NCBI GenBank assembly: GCA_025964715.1 | Contig: JAOPYH010000026.1 | Location: 1-64,000, forward strand | DNA from: Streptosporangiaceae bacterium | GTDB taxonomy: Bacteria > Actinomycetota > Actinomycetes > Streptosporangiales > Streptosporangiaceae | Direction: 5' to 3' | DNA: 64,000 bases | Shown here: positions 1-8,769 of the stretch, in pieces | Layout of the letters: each line of letters opens with the position of its first letter | How positions within the stretch are numbered: the first letter of the stretch is position 1 | Position numbers and translations under genes: made by a program | Notes under the pieces: generated by a model | Told to the model about the DNA's origin: nothing | What the model saw: the letters and a program-made list of their open reading frames with translations, nothing else | Databases searched by the model: none

Positions 1-1342
1 GGTCGCCGGTGTGGAACCAGCCGTCGTCCAGGGCCTCCTTGGTCGCGGCCTCGTTGTGCCAGTAGCCCCGGAAGATGTTGACGCCCTTGACCAGGATCTC
101 GCCGTCCTCGCCGATGGCCACGGTCACGCCCGGGAGCGGTTTGCCTACCGTGCCCACCTTGATCGCGCTAGGAGTGTTGACGGTCACCGGGGCGGTGGTC
201 TCGGTCAGGCCGTAGCCCTCGAGGATCGTGATTCCAACACCTCGGAAGAAGTGGCCGAGCCGCTCGCCCAGGGCGGCGCCGCCCGACACCGCGTAGGCGA
301 CCTGGCCGCCGACCGCGGTGCGTAGCTTGCCGTACACCAGCGCGTCGAACAGCCGATGCTTGAGCTTCAGGCCGAGGCCGGGGCGGCCGCCGTCCTCGAG
401 CGAGCGGCTGTAGGCGACGGCCGTGTCCGCCGCGGCGTGGAAGATCTTGCCCTTGCCCTCCGCCGAGGCCTTCTGCTCCGCACCGTTGTAGACCTTCTCG
501 AAGACGCGGGGCACTGCGAGCAGAAACGTCGGCCGGTAGGAACCGAGGTTGCCGAGGAGGTCGCTCACGTCGGGCGCGTGGCCGAGGATGACGCCGGCCT
601 CGACGCACAGGACCTGGATCAGCCTGGCGAAGACGTGGGCGAGCGGCAGGAACAGCAGGGTCGAGCCGCCGTCCGCCCGCACGATGTCGATGAGCGGCCC
701 TTCCATGCCGTTGCGCGCGAGCTCGACGAAGTTGGCGTGGGTGAGCTCGCAGCCCTTCGGCCGGCCGGTCGTCCCGGAGGTGTAGATGATCGTCGCCAGG
801 TCCGCGGCGCCACGGGTCCGGCGGCGCTCCTCGACGACCTCGCCGCCCAGGCTCTCGCCCTGCGCGGAAAGGCTCTTGAGATCCCCGGCATCGATGGTCC
901 ACACGTGCGCGAGGTCCGGGAGCTTGCCGCGCACGGACCCGACGGTGGCCGCGTGGCCCTTGGTCTCGGTGAAGATCATCTTGGCACCGGCGTCTCCGAC
1001 GATCCACTGGACCTGTTCGGCCGAGGAGGTCTCGTAGATCGGCACCGTGACGCCGCCCGCGGCCCAGATGGCGTAGTCGACGACCGTCCACTCGTACCTG
1101 GTCCGGGACATCAGCGCCACCCGGTCGCCCGGCTCGACACCCGCGGCGATGAGGCCCTTGGCGACGCGGATGATGTCGGCCCGGAACTCCGTGGCGGACA
1201 CGTCCTCCCAGCCGGAGCCTTCCGGCCTGCGGGCCACGATCTGCTCGGGATCCTCGCTGGCGCGGGTGAACGGCGCGTCGGTCAGATTGGTGGAGCCGGG
1301 GAGATCCACCAAGGCGGGGACGCTGGACTCGCGCACACTCAC
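1..1342 (-). CDS. Long-chain fatty-acid--CoA ligase / AMP-binding enzyme (3' end runs off the window)
   Basis: Reverse-strand translation contains ATIIYTSGTTGRPKG, LPLAHVFARLIQ, ILEGYGLTETTAPVTVN, NIFRGYWHNEAATKEALDDGWFHTGD; GTG start near 1336-1342 after AGGAG. Not in the ORF track because no stop lies in the window. Confidence 0.9.
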   Translation of the reverse strand, partial: MSVRESSVPALVDLPGSTNLTDAPFTRASEDPEQIVARRPEGSGWEDVSATEFRADIIRVAKGLIAAGVEPGDRVALMSRTRYEWTVVDYAIWAAGGVTVPIYETSSAEQVQWIVGDAGAKMIFTETKGHAATVGSVRGKLPDLAHVWTIDAGDLKSLSAQGESLGGEVVEERRRTRGAADLATIIYTSGTTGRPKGCELTHANFVELARNGMEGPLIDIVRADGGSTLLFLPLAHVFARLIQVLCVEAGVILGHAPDVSDLLGNLGSYRPTFLLAVPRVFEKVYNGAEQKASAEGKGKIFHAAADTAVAYSRSLEDGGRPGLGLKLKHRLFDALVYGKLRTAVGGQVAYAVSGGAALGERLGHFFRGVGITILEGYGLTETTAPVTVNTPSAIKVGTVGKPLPGVTVAIGEDGEILVKGVNIFRGYWHNEAATKEALDDGWFHTGD

Positions 1343-1569
1343 TCCTATCAGCACTGCAGTGGGACGGATGGACGTTACCGCGTAGACCTACCCATGGGTA
1401 GCACACAGCGGGTGAGAGCGTTCACAATCGTGTCATTTTCGCACCGAGTAACGACGAATGGGTCACGGGGCTTGCTAACAAGCAGGTCAAGCGTGTGTGC
1501 CGATCCAGGACTGACGGAGCGACTCACCTACTCTTGACCTCGGGGAACTCCGGGGGATCGGGGAAGGCA

Positions 1570-2265
1570 ATGGCTCTGCTCGAGGTCATCGCACTGGACG
1601 TAGCGGACGCGCGGGCCGCCGGGGACGGGGGCGCCGACCGGTTGGCGGTCATCGCCGACATGGCAGCTGACGGGCTCACCCCGGACCCCGTGGTCGTGGC
1701 GCGGATACGTCAGGTCACGTCCCTTCCGCTCCGGGTGATGCTGCGGGCCAACGCGGGTTTCCGGACCACCGCACCGGAGCTCGACCGGCTCCGCAGGGTG
1801 GCCGACACCCTGAAGGACGCGGGCGCGGACGGGTTCGTCTTCGGCTTCCTGGACTCACTCGAACACGTGGACATGGGCGCGGTGGGCAAGCTCGCCGAGG
1901 TGGTCGCGCCCCTCCCGTGGACGTTCCACCGCGCCGTCGACCATGCCGCGAACCCTGCCTTCGCCTGGCGCACCGTCAAGGAGCTGCCGGGCGTGGACGC
2001 CATCCTGACCGCGGGCTCCGCCCGCGGCGTGGACTCGGGTGTGGACGTGCTGGTGCGCCGGGCCGCGGAGGCCGGCGACTCGGCACGGCTGCTCATGGCC
2101 GGGGGCGGGCTGCGGCGCAAGCACGTGGCGCTGCTGGCGGCCGCGGGAGTCGGTTCGTTCCATATCGGGTGTGCCGCGCGGCCCGAGGGGGCCTGGGAGA
2201 CGCCGGTGAGCGCGCGACTCGTCCGGGAGTGGCGCACTCTGGTCGCCGCGGCCACCCGGCACTGA
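1570..2265 (+). CDS. cutC: CutC family copper homeostasis protein
   Basis: MALLEVIALDVADARAAGDGGADRLAVIADMAADGLTPD...; TIM-barrel CutC-like motifs (FGFLD, TFHRAVDHA, ILTAGSA). Confidence 0.8.
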   Translation: MALLEVIALDVADARAAGDGGADRLAVIADMAADGLTPDPVVVARIRQVTSLPLRVMLRANAGFRTTAPELDRLRRVADTLKDAGADGFVFGFLDSLEHVDMGAVGKLAEVVAPLPWTFHRAVDHAANPAFAWRTVKELPGVDAILTAGSARGVDSGVDVLVRRAAEAGDSARLLMAGGGLRRKHVALLAAAGVGSFHIGCAARPEGAWETPVSARLVREWRTLVAAATRH

Positions 2266-2339
2266 GCCCTCGGCCACATCGGCCCAGCGACCCCGGAGGG
2301 CGAGGGCGGCCGAGAACGCGCGTACCAATGAATACGCGG

Positions 2340-2370
2340 AGGGGTCCCGCGCGGAATGCGCGGGACCCCT
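2340..2370. terminator. Bidirectional terminator hairpin between convergent cutC and a small secreted peptide gene
   Basis: Perfect 13-bp inverted repeat aggggtcccgcgc-ggaat-gcgcgggacccct. Confidence 0.7.
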
Positions 2371-2385
2371 GCCGTTGTGCTTACG

Positions 2386-2598
2386 TCAGCACCAGTCGTC
2401 GTCGTCCTCGAACAGGAAGAAGTCGTCGTCCGCGACGAAGAAGTCGTTGCCCAACATCGGCCGGTCGGGGGCGGTCATTGCCTGGACCTGCGCCGTTGTG
2501 CCGGTGGCCGCGTGGGCGGTGGCGCCCATCGTGCCGGCGGCCGCTCCTGCGAAGGCCACAGCGAATATGACATGTGCCGTGTGCTTGGGAATTCTCAT
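2386..2598 (-). CDS. Small secreted acidic peptide with signal sequence (70 aa)
   Basis: MRIPKHTAHVIFAVAFAGAAAGTMGATAHA|ATGTTAQVQAMTAPDRPMLGNDFFVADDDFFLFEDDDDWC; strong SD AAGGAGG 8 nt before ATG; signal-peptide-like N-terminus with AHA cleavage site. Confidence 0.7.
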   Translation of the reverse strand: MRIPKHTAHVIFAVAFAGAAAGTMGATAHAATGTTAQVQAMTAPDRPMLGNDFFVADDDFFLFEDDDDWC

Positions 2599-2975
2599 TG
2601 GAACTTCCTCCTTGGAGAATTCGCGCCCTGAAGGCTCAAATCGTGCTTTGTCATGGACCGGGTGCGTCTGGACGACATCGACCCTCGAATCTGTTGTTGT
2701 CGGGCCAGATAACTCTCACCTGACTCCATGACACTTGTTTCTCTAACGCAATCCCCTGGGCCTAAGTAGTACAAACCGGCTGATGCCCGACTTGACCGGT
2801 TTGCTAGAGTTGAAAGAAGTAGCCTTGATGTAGTTCGCGCATTATGTCCAAAATGTCCTATTCGGTGGCACGGCCCATCGTGAAGGCGGGCGGGACCGGT
2901 GCTCGGTCGACGGCGGCCGTTCCGGCGCCCGCGGAGGCGGGGCGCACGGGCCTGTGGCCCCTTACTGTTGGGGAC

Positions 2976-3743
2976 ATGCGGATCCATGTCGTGAGCGACG
3001 TCCACGGCCGCGCGGAGGCTCTTGCCCGCGCGGGCGACGGCGCGGACGCGCTCGTGTGCCTCGGGGACCTCATCCTGTTCGTCGACTACTCCGACCACGG
3101 TCAGGGGATCTTCGCCGAGCTGTTCGGCCCGCAGAAAGCCGAACGCTTCATCACCCTGCGCACGCAGAAGCGGTTCGATGAGGCGCGACGGTTCTCTCAG
3201 GAGCTGTGGGCCTCACTCGAGGGCGAGGCGTGGCCGCATGTCGAGCGCGCGGTGCGGCGGCAGTACGCCGAACTGTTCCAGGCGATGCCCGCGCCCGCCT
3301 ACCTGACGTACGGCAATGTCGACATCCCACGCCTGTGGGGGGACTATCTGCGAGACGGGCATCAGGTGCTGGACGGGCAGGTGGTGGAGCTCGGCGGCCT
3401 GCGGTTCGGCTTCGTCGGGGGCGGCCTGCGGACGGAGTACCACACGCCCAACGAGGTCGATGACGAGGTTTACGCCGCCAAGGTGGCGGCGGTGGGACAG
3501 GTGGACGTGCTGTGCTGCCACATCCCTCCCGCCGTGCCGGACCTGCTGTACGACACGGTCGCGCGGCGGTTCGAGCGGGGCAGCGAGGCGGTCCTCAGGC
3601 TGGTCCACGAGACACAGCCGAGGTACGTGCTCTTCGGCCACGTGCACCAGCCATTGGCGCGGCGCGTGCGCATCGGCCGGACCGAATGCGTCAACGTCGG
3701 CCACTTCCGGGCCAGCGGCGCACCGTACGTTCTGACGGTTTAG
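2976..3743 (+). CDS. Metallophosphoesterase
   Basis: MRIHVVSDVHGRAEAL...CLGDLI...GNVD...CCHIPP...FGHVHQP: calcineurin-like phosphoesterase motifs. Confidence 0.85.
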   Translation: MRIHVVSDVHGRAEALARAGDGADALVCLGDLILFVDYSDHGQGIFAELFGPQKAERFITLRTQKRFDEARRFSQELWASLEGEAWPHVERAVRRQYAELFQAMPAPAYLTYGNVDIPRLWGDYLRDGHQVLDGQVVELGGLRFGFVGGGLRTEYHTPNEVDDEVYAAKVAAVGQVDVLCCHIPPAVPDLLYDTVARRFERGSEAVLRLVHETQPRYVLFGHVHQPLARRVRIGRTECVNVGHFRASGAPYVLTV

Positions 3744-3827
3744 GAGCCGTGGGCTCTGGGGGTACGCTCCACGTGGCTCACCAGGGGCGTACGGCGGGTG
3801 GCACGACGAGGTGAAGGGCAGGCCCGG

Positions 3828-4262
3828 ATGGCCGATCGCACGAGTTCCAACATCATGATCAAGGCGGCGCGCCCCGAGATCACGGCGGTCATCGCCGATC
3901 TGGAGGGTTACCCCGACTGGGCCGGCGGGATCCGCTCCATCGAGGTCCTCGAGATGGGTGACGACGGCCGTCCGGCGAAGGCGCGCATGACGTTGGACGC
4001 GGGTCCCATCAAGGACACCATCGCTCTGTCCTACGAGTGGGACGGCGACGAGGGCGTGCGCTGGATCCTGGTCGAGCCGGGCAGCGTGGTGACGTCACTG
4101 AACGGTTCCTACCGGCTCGCCGACCGCGATGGGGGCACCCAGGTGACCTACGAGCTGTCCGTCGACTCGCGGATCCCGATGATCGGGCTCGTGAAGCGCA
4201 AGGGCGAGAAGATGATCATTGATTCGGCGCTCAAGGGCCTGAAACGGCACGCCGAGCGCTGA
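3828..4262 (+). CDS. SRPBCC family (polyketide cyclase/dehydrase-like) protein
   Basis: MADRTSSNIMIKAARPEITAVIADLEGYPDWAGGIRSIEVLE...; typical START/SRPBCC N-terminus. Confidence 0.75.
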   Translation: MADRTSSNIMIKAARPEITAVIADLEGYPDWAGGIRSIEVLEMGDDGRPAKARMTLDAGPIKDTIALSYEWDGDEGVRWILVEPGSVVTSLNGSYRLADRDGGTQVTYELSVDSRIPMIGLVKRKGEKMIIDSALKGLKRHAER

Positions 4263-4328
4263 GCGATGCCCTGTATCCCCGCGAGGGGGGTACGGTTTCC
4301 CGCCCACGACAAGGTAGATGATGTTCCC

Positions 4329-4673
4329 ATGAGCGAGCAGCCAGCCTACGTCCTCGAAGAGGCCGTGAAGCTCTTCGCGGTGTTGCGCCGCCGGATGCGC
4401 GACGACAACGGACCCGCGGATGACGACCCGTGGGGCTGGGCGACGCACCAGCCCGCCGCCGGATCGCATTTCGCCACCGGGGCCCCCGAGTGCCAGTATT
4501 GCCCGATCTGCCGGACGATCGCGGCCGCCCGCGCCTCCGGCACGGACGTGGTGGGCCACGTGGTCGACGCCGGGCAGTCGCTGATCGCCGCCATGCGGGA
4601 GACCGTGGCGGCCTACGATCGTTCCCGCCCGGCCCGTGCCGGGTCGGATGGCGACCCGACCGACATCCGCTGA
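4329..4673 (+). CDS. Small conserved actinobacterial protein (DUF5304-like)
   Basis: MSEQPAYVLEEAVKLFAVLRRRM...HFATGAPECQYCPICRTIAAAR; CxxC motif; coding start before the ROK kinase. Confidence 0.6.
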   Translation: MSEQPAYVLEEAVKLFAVLRRRMRDDNGPADDDPWGWATHQPAAGSHFATGAPECQYCPICRTIAAARASGTDVVGHVVDAGQSLIAAMRETVAAYDRSRPARAGSDGDPTDIR

Positions 4674-4736
4674 CAGAGCAGTGACGAGCCCCCGGCGGCG
4701 TGAGGCCCACCGGAGGCGAACAGGAGGACGTGGTTC

Positions 4737-5681
4737 ATGGCGTTGACCATCGGCGTGGACGTCGGCGGCACAAAGGTGGCCGGTGGTGTGGTCGACGACC
4801 GTGGCCGGATTCTGGAACAGGTACGGCGGCCCACACCGTCCACGAACCCCCAGCAGACCGCCGAGGTCATCGCCGAGGTCGTGGACCTCCTCAAGGGCAA
4901 GTACGAGGACGTGAAGGCCGTGGGCATCGGTGCGGCCGGCTTCGTCGACGAGACCCGGGCCACCGTGCAGTTCGCGCCCAACCTGGCCTGGCGCAATGAG
5001 CCGATCAAGGAGAAGGTCGAACGGCGCGTCGAACTCCCCGTCGTGGTGGAGAACGACGCGAACGCCATGGCCTGGGGCGAGGCGCGCTACGGAGCCGGGC
5101 GGGGTGAGAAGTTCCTGGTCTGCGTCACCCTGGGAACCGGCATCGGCGGCGGCATCGTCGTCGACGGCGCGCTCTACCGGGGGCGGTTCGGAATCGGCGG
5201 CGAGATCGGGCACTTCCGGGTCGTGCCGGACGGCCGGCGCTGCGGGTGCGGAAACCGCGGATGCTGGGAGCAGTACGCCAGCGGCAATGCCCTTGTCGCC
5301 GAAGCACGAGAGCTGGCCCGGGTGTCTCCGGCCCTGGCCGGGAGACTGCTCGAACTCGGCAATGGCAGGCCCGACGGGATCAATGGTCCGGAGATCACAC
5401 AGGCCGCTCGTGAGGGCGATCCGGCGGCGCTGGAGTGCTTTCGCGCCATCGCGGCCTGGACCGGCCAGGGGCTGGCCGACCTCACCGCCATCCTCGACCC
5501 GGCTGTGTTCATCATCGGAGGAGGCCTGTCCGACGCCGGTGACCTGCTCCTCGATCCCGTCCGCACGGCTTTCCACACCGCGCTGACCGGACGCGGGCAC
5601 CGCACCTTCGCCGATGTCCGCATCGCCGAGCTCGGCTCCGCGGCCGGCATCGTCGGCGCCGCCGATCTGGCCCGCATCTGA
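4737..5681 (+). CDS. glk: ROK family glucokinase
   Basis: GVDVGGTKVAGGVV; ENDANAMAWGEARYGAG; TLGTGIGGGIV; CGCGNRGCWEQYASG ROK zinc motif. Confidence 0.88.
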   Translation: MALTIGVDVGGTKVAGGVVDDRGRILEQVRRPTPSTNPQQTAEVIAEVVDLLKGKYEDVKAVGIGAAGFVDETRATVQFAPNLAWRNEPIKEKVERRVELPVVVENDANAMAWGEARYGAGRGEKFLVCVTLGTGIGGGIVVDGALYRGRFGIGGEIGHFRVVPDGRRCGCGNRGCWEQYASGNALVAEARELARVSPALAGRLLELGNGRPDGINGPEITQAAREGDPAALECFRAIAAWTGQGLADLTAILDPAVFIIGGGLSDAGDLLLDPVRTAFHTALTGRGHRTFADVRIAELGSAAGIVGAADLARI

Positions 5682-5739
5682 CCCTCGCCACGCCGGCCTC
5701 GAGTGCGGCACCTGGGGGCGGCGGGATAGGTTGCCCGAC

Positions 5740-6444
5740 GTGCCTACGGTCCGGGTGCTGACCTACAACGTCAGGTCGCTGCGCGACGACACCGACGCGC
5801 TGACCCGTGTCGTCCGGGGTTGCCGGGCCGACGTGGCGTGTCTCCAGGAGGTCCCGCGGTTCATGCTCTGGCGGACCCGGCGACGGAGGCTTGCGCGGCG
5901 CTGTGACCTGACGGTGGCCGCGGGCGGCCGTGCCGCCGGCCTCGCCGTGCTGGCCGGTCCCGCGATGAGAGTGCTGCACCGGGAGTTCCACCCGCTGTCG
6001 CGGGCACCCCGGCTGCACCGGCGCGGCCTGACGCTCGCCGTGGCGGAGGTCGAGGGTCGCCGGCTCATCGCGGCGAGCACCCATCTCGACCTCGCCGACG
6101 CGCCGCGGCTGGCCCACGCCGCCGAGATCCTCGAACTCCTCGATCGGGCCCGCCATCGCTACGCGGCGCCTGTCGTGCTGACCGGCGACATCAACGAGGA
6201 GCCCGGCGGAGCGGCCTGGACCCTGCTCTCCCGGACCTTCCAGGACGCCTACGCCGTGGCGCCGTCCGGCGCGGGCGAAACCTACTCGGCGCGACGCCCA
6301 CGGCAGCGGATCGACGCGCTCTTCGCCGACCCGGAGCTGGAAATCATCGGCTGCGGCGTGCCGTCCGAGCCGTCGCTCAGCCCGGACTATCCGCTCGCCT
6401 CCGACCACCGGCCCGTGCTCGCGACCCTCAGCGTGCGGCGTTAG
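5740..6444 (+). CDS. Endonuclease/exonuclease/phosphatase family protein
   Basis: VPTVRVLTYNVRSLRDD...ADVACLQEVPR...TGDINEEPGG...SPDYPLASDHRPVLATL. Confidence 0.85.
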   Translation: MPTVRVLTYNVRSLRDDTDALTRVVRGCRADVACLQEVPRFMLWRTRRRRLARRCDLTVAAGGRAAGLAVLAGPAMRVLHREFHPLSRAPRLHRRGLTLAVAEVEGRRLIAASTHLDLADAPRLAHAAEILELLDRARHRYAAPVVLTGDINEEPGGAAWTLLSRTFQDAYAVAPSGAGETYSARRPRQRIDALFADPELEIIGCGVPSEPSLSPDYPLASDHRPVLATLSVRR

Positions 6445-6518
6445 GAGCTCAGTGGTCCCCTGTGTCCGGCGGTGCCGGCGTCCGGCGGGGTGTGCTCGCA
6501 GAGCGGTTCACAGGGGGA

Positions 6519-7343
6519 TCAGACGACGGCCCCGTCATCGGGTCCCGGGGGATCGTCGCCCATCCGTAGCACCAGGGTCACGAAGCCGCCGATGAACGCG
6601 GCCACTGCGGTGAAAGCGGCCCAGCCGGGCACCTCCCAGCCCAGCAGCACGGTCAGCAGCAGGTAGAGCGGCCCGCCCAGCAGGGCCGCCCAGGCCGAAC
6701 GCGCGACGGTGTCGCCGCTGGGCAGTGGTGGCGGTGTCGGCGGGACGTAGTGCCCGTCGTCGTCCGAGGCCGACGTGTCCCCGGACCCGCCGCCCGGCAC
6801 GGCCTCGGGCCGCCCGGCCGGTTTGATGAGGCGAGCGGTGGGCAGCCGCCCCTCCCGATCGTGGCCTTCACCCTCGGGCGGCTGCTCGCCGCGGGTCTCG
6901 TCGATGTCCTCCTGATCCGGCCAGGGCCGTGCGCCGTCCTCCGGAGAGGACTCGAAGGACGCCACGATCTCGGCCCAGACGGCATCGTCATCGCGTTCGG
7001 CCGTGCCGGGCCCGGCCTCCACGGCGGGGGACGGCGTCGCGGTAGGGTCCGGGTCCACGGGCCGGGATCCGGTCCCGGAGCCGAGCGCGAGCTCCTCCCG
7101 CAGCCGGTCGATCTGGGCGGTCAGCACCCGCTCGGCGATGGAGCGCATGGAGGTGTCGACGAAGACCCGGTCCAGGGATGCCTCGGAGGCCGGCTCGCCG
7201 GCGGTCCCGGCCGTGCGCGACGTGGCGTAAGCCGCCACGCCGGCCTGGCCGAGGGCCATCAGCATCGCGTCGGCGAGCTCGCCGGTGAGGTCGATCAGTG
7301 GCGCGTAGGTGTCGGCGGACAGGCCATTGCCACGACGGTTCAC
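6519..7343 (-). CDS. Hypothetical membrane protein with acidic/Pro-rich middle and C-terminal TM segments
   Basis: VNRRGNGLSADTYAPLIDLTGELADAMLMALGQAG...WAALLGGPLYLLLTVLLGWEVPGWAAFTAVAAFIGGFVTLVLRM. Confidence 0.65.
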   Translation of the reverse strand: MNRRGNGLSADTYAPLIDLTGELADAMLMALGQAGVAAYATSRTAGTAGEPASEASLDRVFVDTSMRSIAERVLTAQIDRLREELALGSGTGSRPVDPDPTATPSPAVEAGPGTAERDDDAVWAEIVASFESSPEDGARPWPDQEDIDETRGEQPPEGEGHDREGRLPTARLIKPAGRPEAVPGGGSGDTSASDDDGHYVPPTPPPLPSGDTVARSAWAALLGGPLYLLLTVLLGWEVPGWAAFTAVAAFIGGFVTLVLRMGDDPPGPDDGAVV

Positions 7344-7399
7344 GGCTTCGGCTCCCTTGCTGGCCCCGGCCTGAGCGCCATGACAGCCCTCGCCTCCCC

Positions 7400-7430
7400 T
7401 TGACAAGCGTTTCCGAGACGAGCCTACGGC
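7400..7430 (+). promoter_or_regulatory. Possible sigma70-type promoter upstream of the PlsC gene
   Basis: TTGACA at 7400 with TACGGC 19 nt downstream; weak -10. Confidence 0.3.
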
Positions 7431-7556
7431 TCGAATCGTCCCATGCGGTGCGCCAGGACACCAAAGGTGTGGGCGACCTCCGCGCGAGATGGCAGGATGT
7501 CCAATCATCTCCGGTTCGGCAGGCTGCCGATAGTGCGTTTCATGAAGGGTGGCGGC

Positions 7557-8336
7557 ATGTTCTGGTGGGTGGTCAAGGCCATCTTGGGGCCCATCCTCAC
7601 GCTGGTGTGGCGTCCTCGCACCGAGGGCAAGGGCAATGTCCCGCGCACCGGGCCGGCCATTCTCGCCTGCAACCACCTCTCGTTCGCCGACCACTTCTTC
7701 GGGCCGCTCCCGTTGCGACGCCCGATCGTGTTTCTCGGTAAGCGTGAGTATTTCACCGGCAAGGGGATAAAGGGCCTGGTCAGCAAGGGTTTTTTTACGG
7801 GGCTCGGCGTCATCCCGCTGGACCGCACCGGGGGCGGGGCCAGTGAGGCCGCACTCCGCACGGGCCTGCGCGTCCTGAGCGAGGGGAAGCTCCTCGGGAT
7901 CTATCCCGAGGGCACGCGCGCGCCGGATGACCGGCTCTACCGCGGCAAGACCGGCGTCGCCCGGCTGGCCCTGGAGTCCCGCGCCCCGGTGGTCCCGATG
8001 GCGATGATCAATACGTTCGAGCTGATGCCGCCCGGGCGGAGCAGGCCGCGGCTCGGTGTCCGCCCTGGTGTCCGATTCGGGCCACCACTCGACTTCTCCC
8101 GTTACTACGGCAAGGAAGAGGACCGGCTCGTCCTGCGTGCGGTGACCGACGAGATCATGCATGCGATCCGGGAGCTTTCCGGGCAGCAGTACGTGGACCG
8201 TTACGCGGCCGAGGTCAAGGCCGAGATGGAGCGGAGGCCGCGCGCCGCGGGCTCGGGTCACCGTCCCCCGTCCGCCGACGAGGGCGAGGGCGACGACGGC
8301 CCGCCCCAGGACCGGGCGGCCGGCGCCGAAGGCTGA
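7557..8336 (+). CDS. 1-acyl-sn-glycerol-3-phosphate acyltransferase (PlsC family)
   Basis: AILACNHLSFADHFFGPLPL (NHxSxxD), GIYPEGTRAPDDRLYRGKTGVARLAL. Confidence 0.88.
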   Translation: MFWWVVKAILGPILTLVWRPRTEGKGNVPRTGPAILACNHLSFADHFFGPLPLRRPIVFLGKREYFTGKGIKGLVSKGFFTGLGVIPLDRTGGGASEAALRTGLRVLSEGKLLGIYPEGTRAPDDRLYRGKTGVARLALESRAPVVPMAMINTFELMPPGRSRPRLGVRPGVRFGPPLDFSRYYGKEEDRLVLRAVTDEIMHAIRELSGQQYVDRYAAEVKAEMERRPRAAGSGHRPPSADEGEGDDGPPQDRAAGAEG

Positions 8337-8467
8337 CGCGCGGCTCGGAGCGGATCCACGAACTCCTGTCCCATAGTGCCCCGGCGCCGCGCGGGATCAC
8401 CACGGCCGCCCGCGGTTTTCCGGGCGGAGAGGGAACCTTCAGCGGGGCCGGCGCATCTATGGAGTGA

Positions 8468-8493
8468 GGGGCCGGGTTGCGGGGCCCGGCCCC
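8468..8493. terminator. GC-rich hairpin after the plsC-like gene
   Basis: ggggccggg-ttgcgggg-cccggcccc inverted repeat. Confidence 0.45.
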
Positions 8494-8645
8494 CACAACC
8501 CCCGATGAGGCGCGGCCGCGGCCCCGGGGGTGCCATGGTCGCCGCCGTTCCCTGAGTGTGGCCGGCGAGGTACGGGCCTGTGCACCATGCCAGGAATGCC
8601 AAAAATTCCAGGTAATGCGAGCATGAAGGTAAGGCCAACCGGCTA

Positions 8646-8657
8646 TGGTCTAGACCA
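8646..8657. promoter_or_regulatory. DasR (dre)-like GntR-type operator upstream of pfkA
   Basis: Perfect 12-bp palindrome TGGTCTAGACCA, identical to the core of the dre consensus ACTGGTCTAGACCAGT. Confidence 0.6.
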
Positions 8658-8769
8658 ATATCCGGTGAAGCGCGCCACACCTTGGTGGGCGCCTGCTCCT
8701 GAAGTCGCGCGCGGGCCACTAATCTGGCCGGGTCGATCTAGGGGCTCGGTATCAATGGAGGGGAACGGC

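Noticed and set aside
168-1406. 412-aa minus-strand ORF in the track over the acyl-CoA ligase
   Set aside because: Wrong frame; the adjacent minus frame encodes the AMP-binding enzyme with all motifs.
4095-5711. 538-aa minus-strand ORF antisense to the ROK kinase
   Set aside because: Antisense of an unambiguous glucokinase; Arg/Gly/Asp-rich low-information protein typical of a high-GC shadow ORF.
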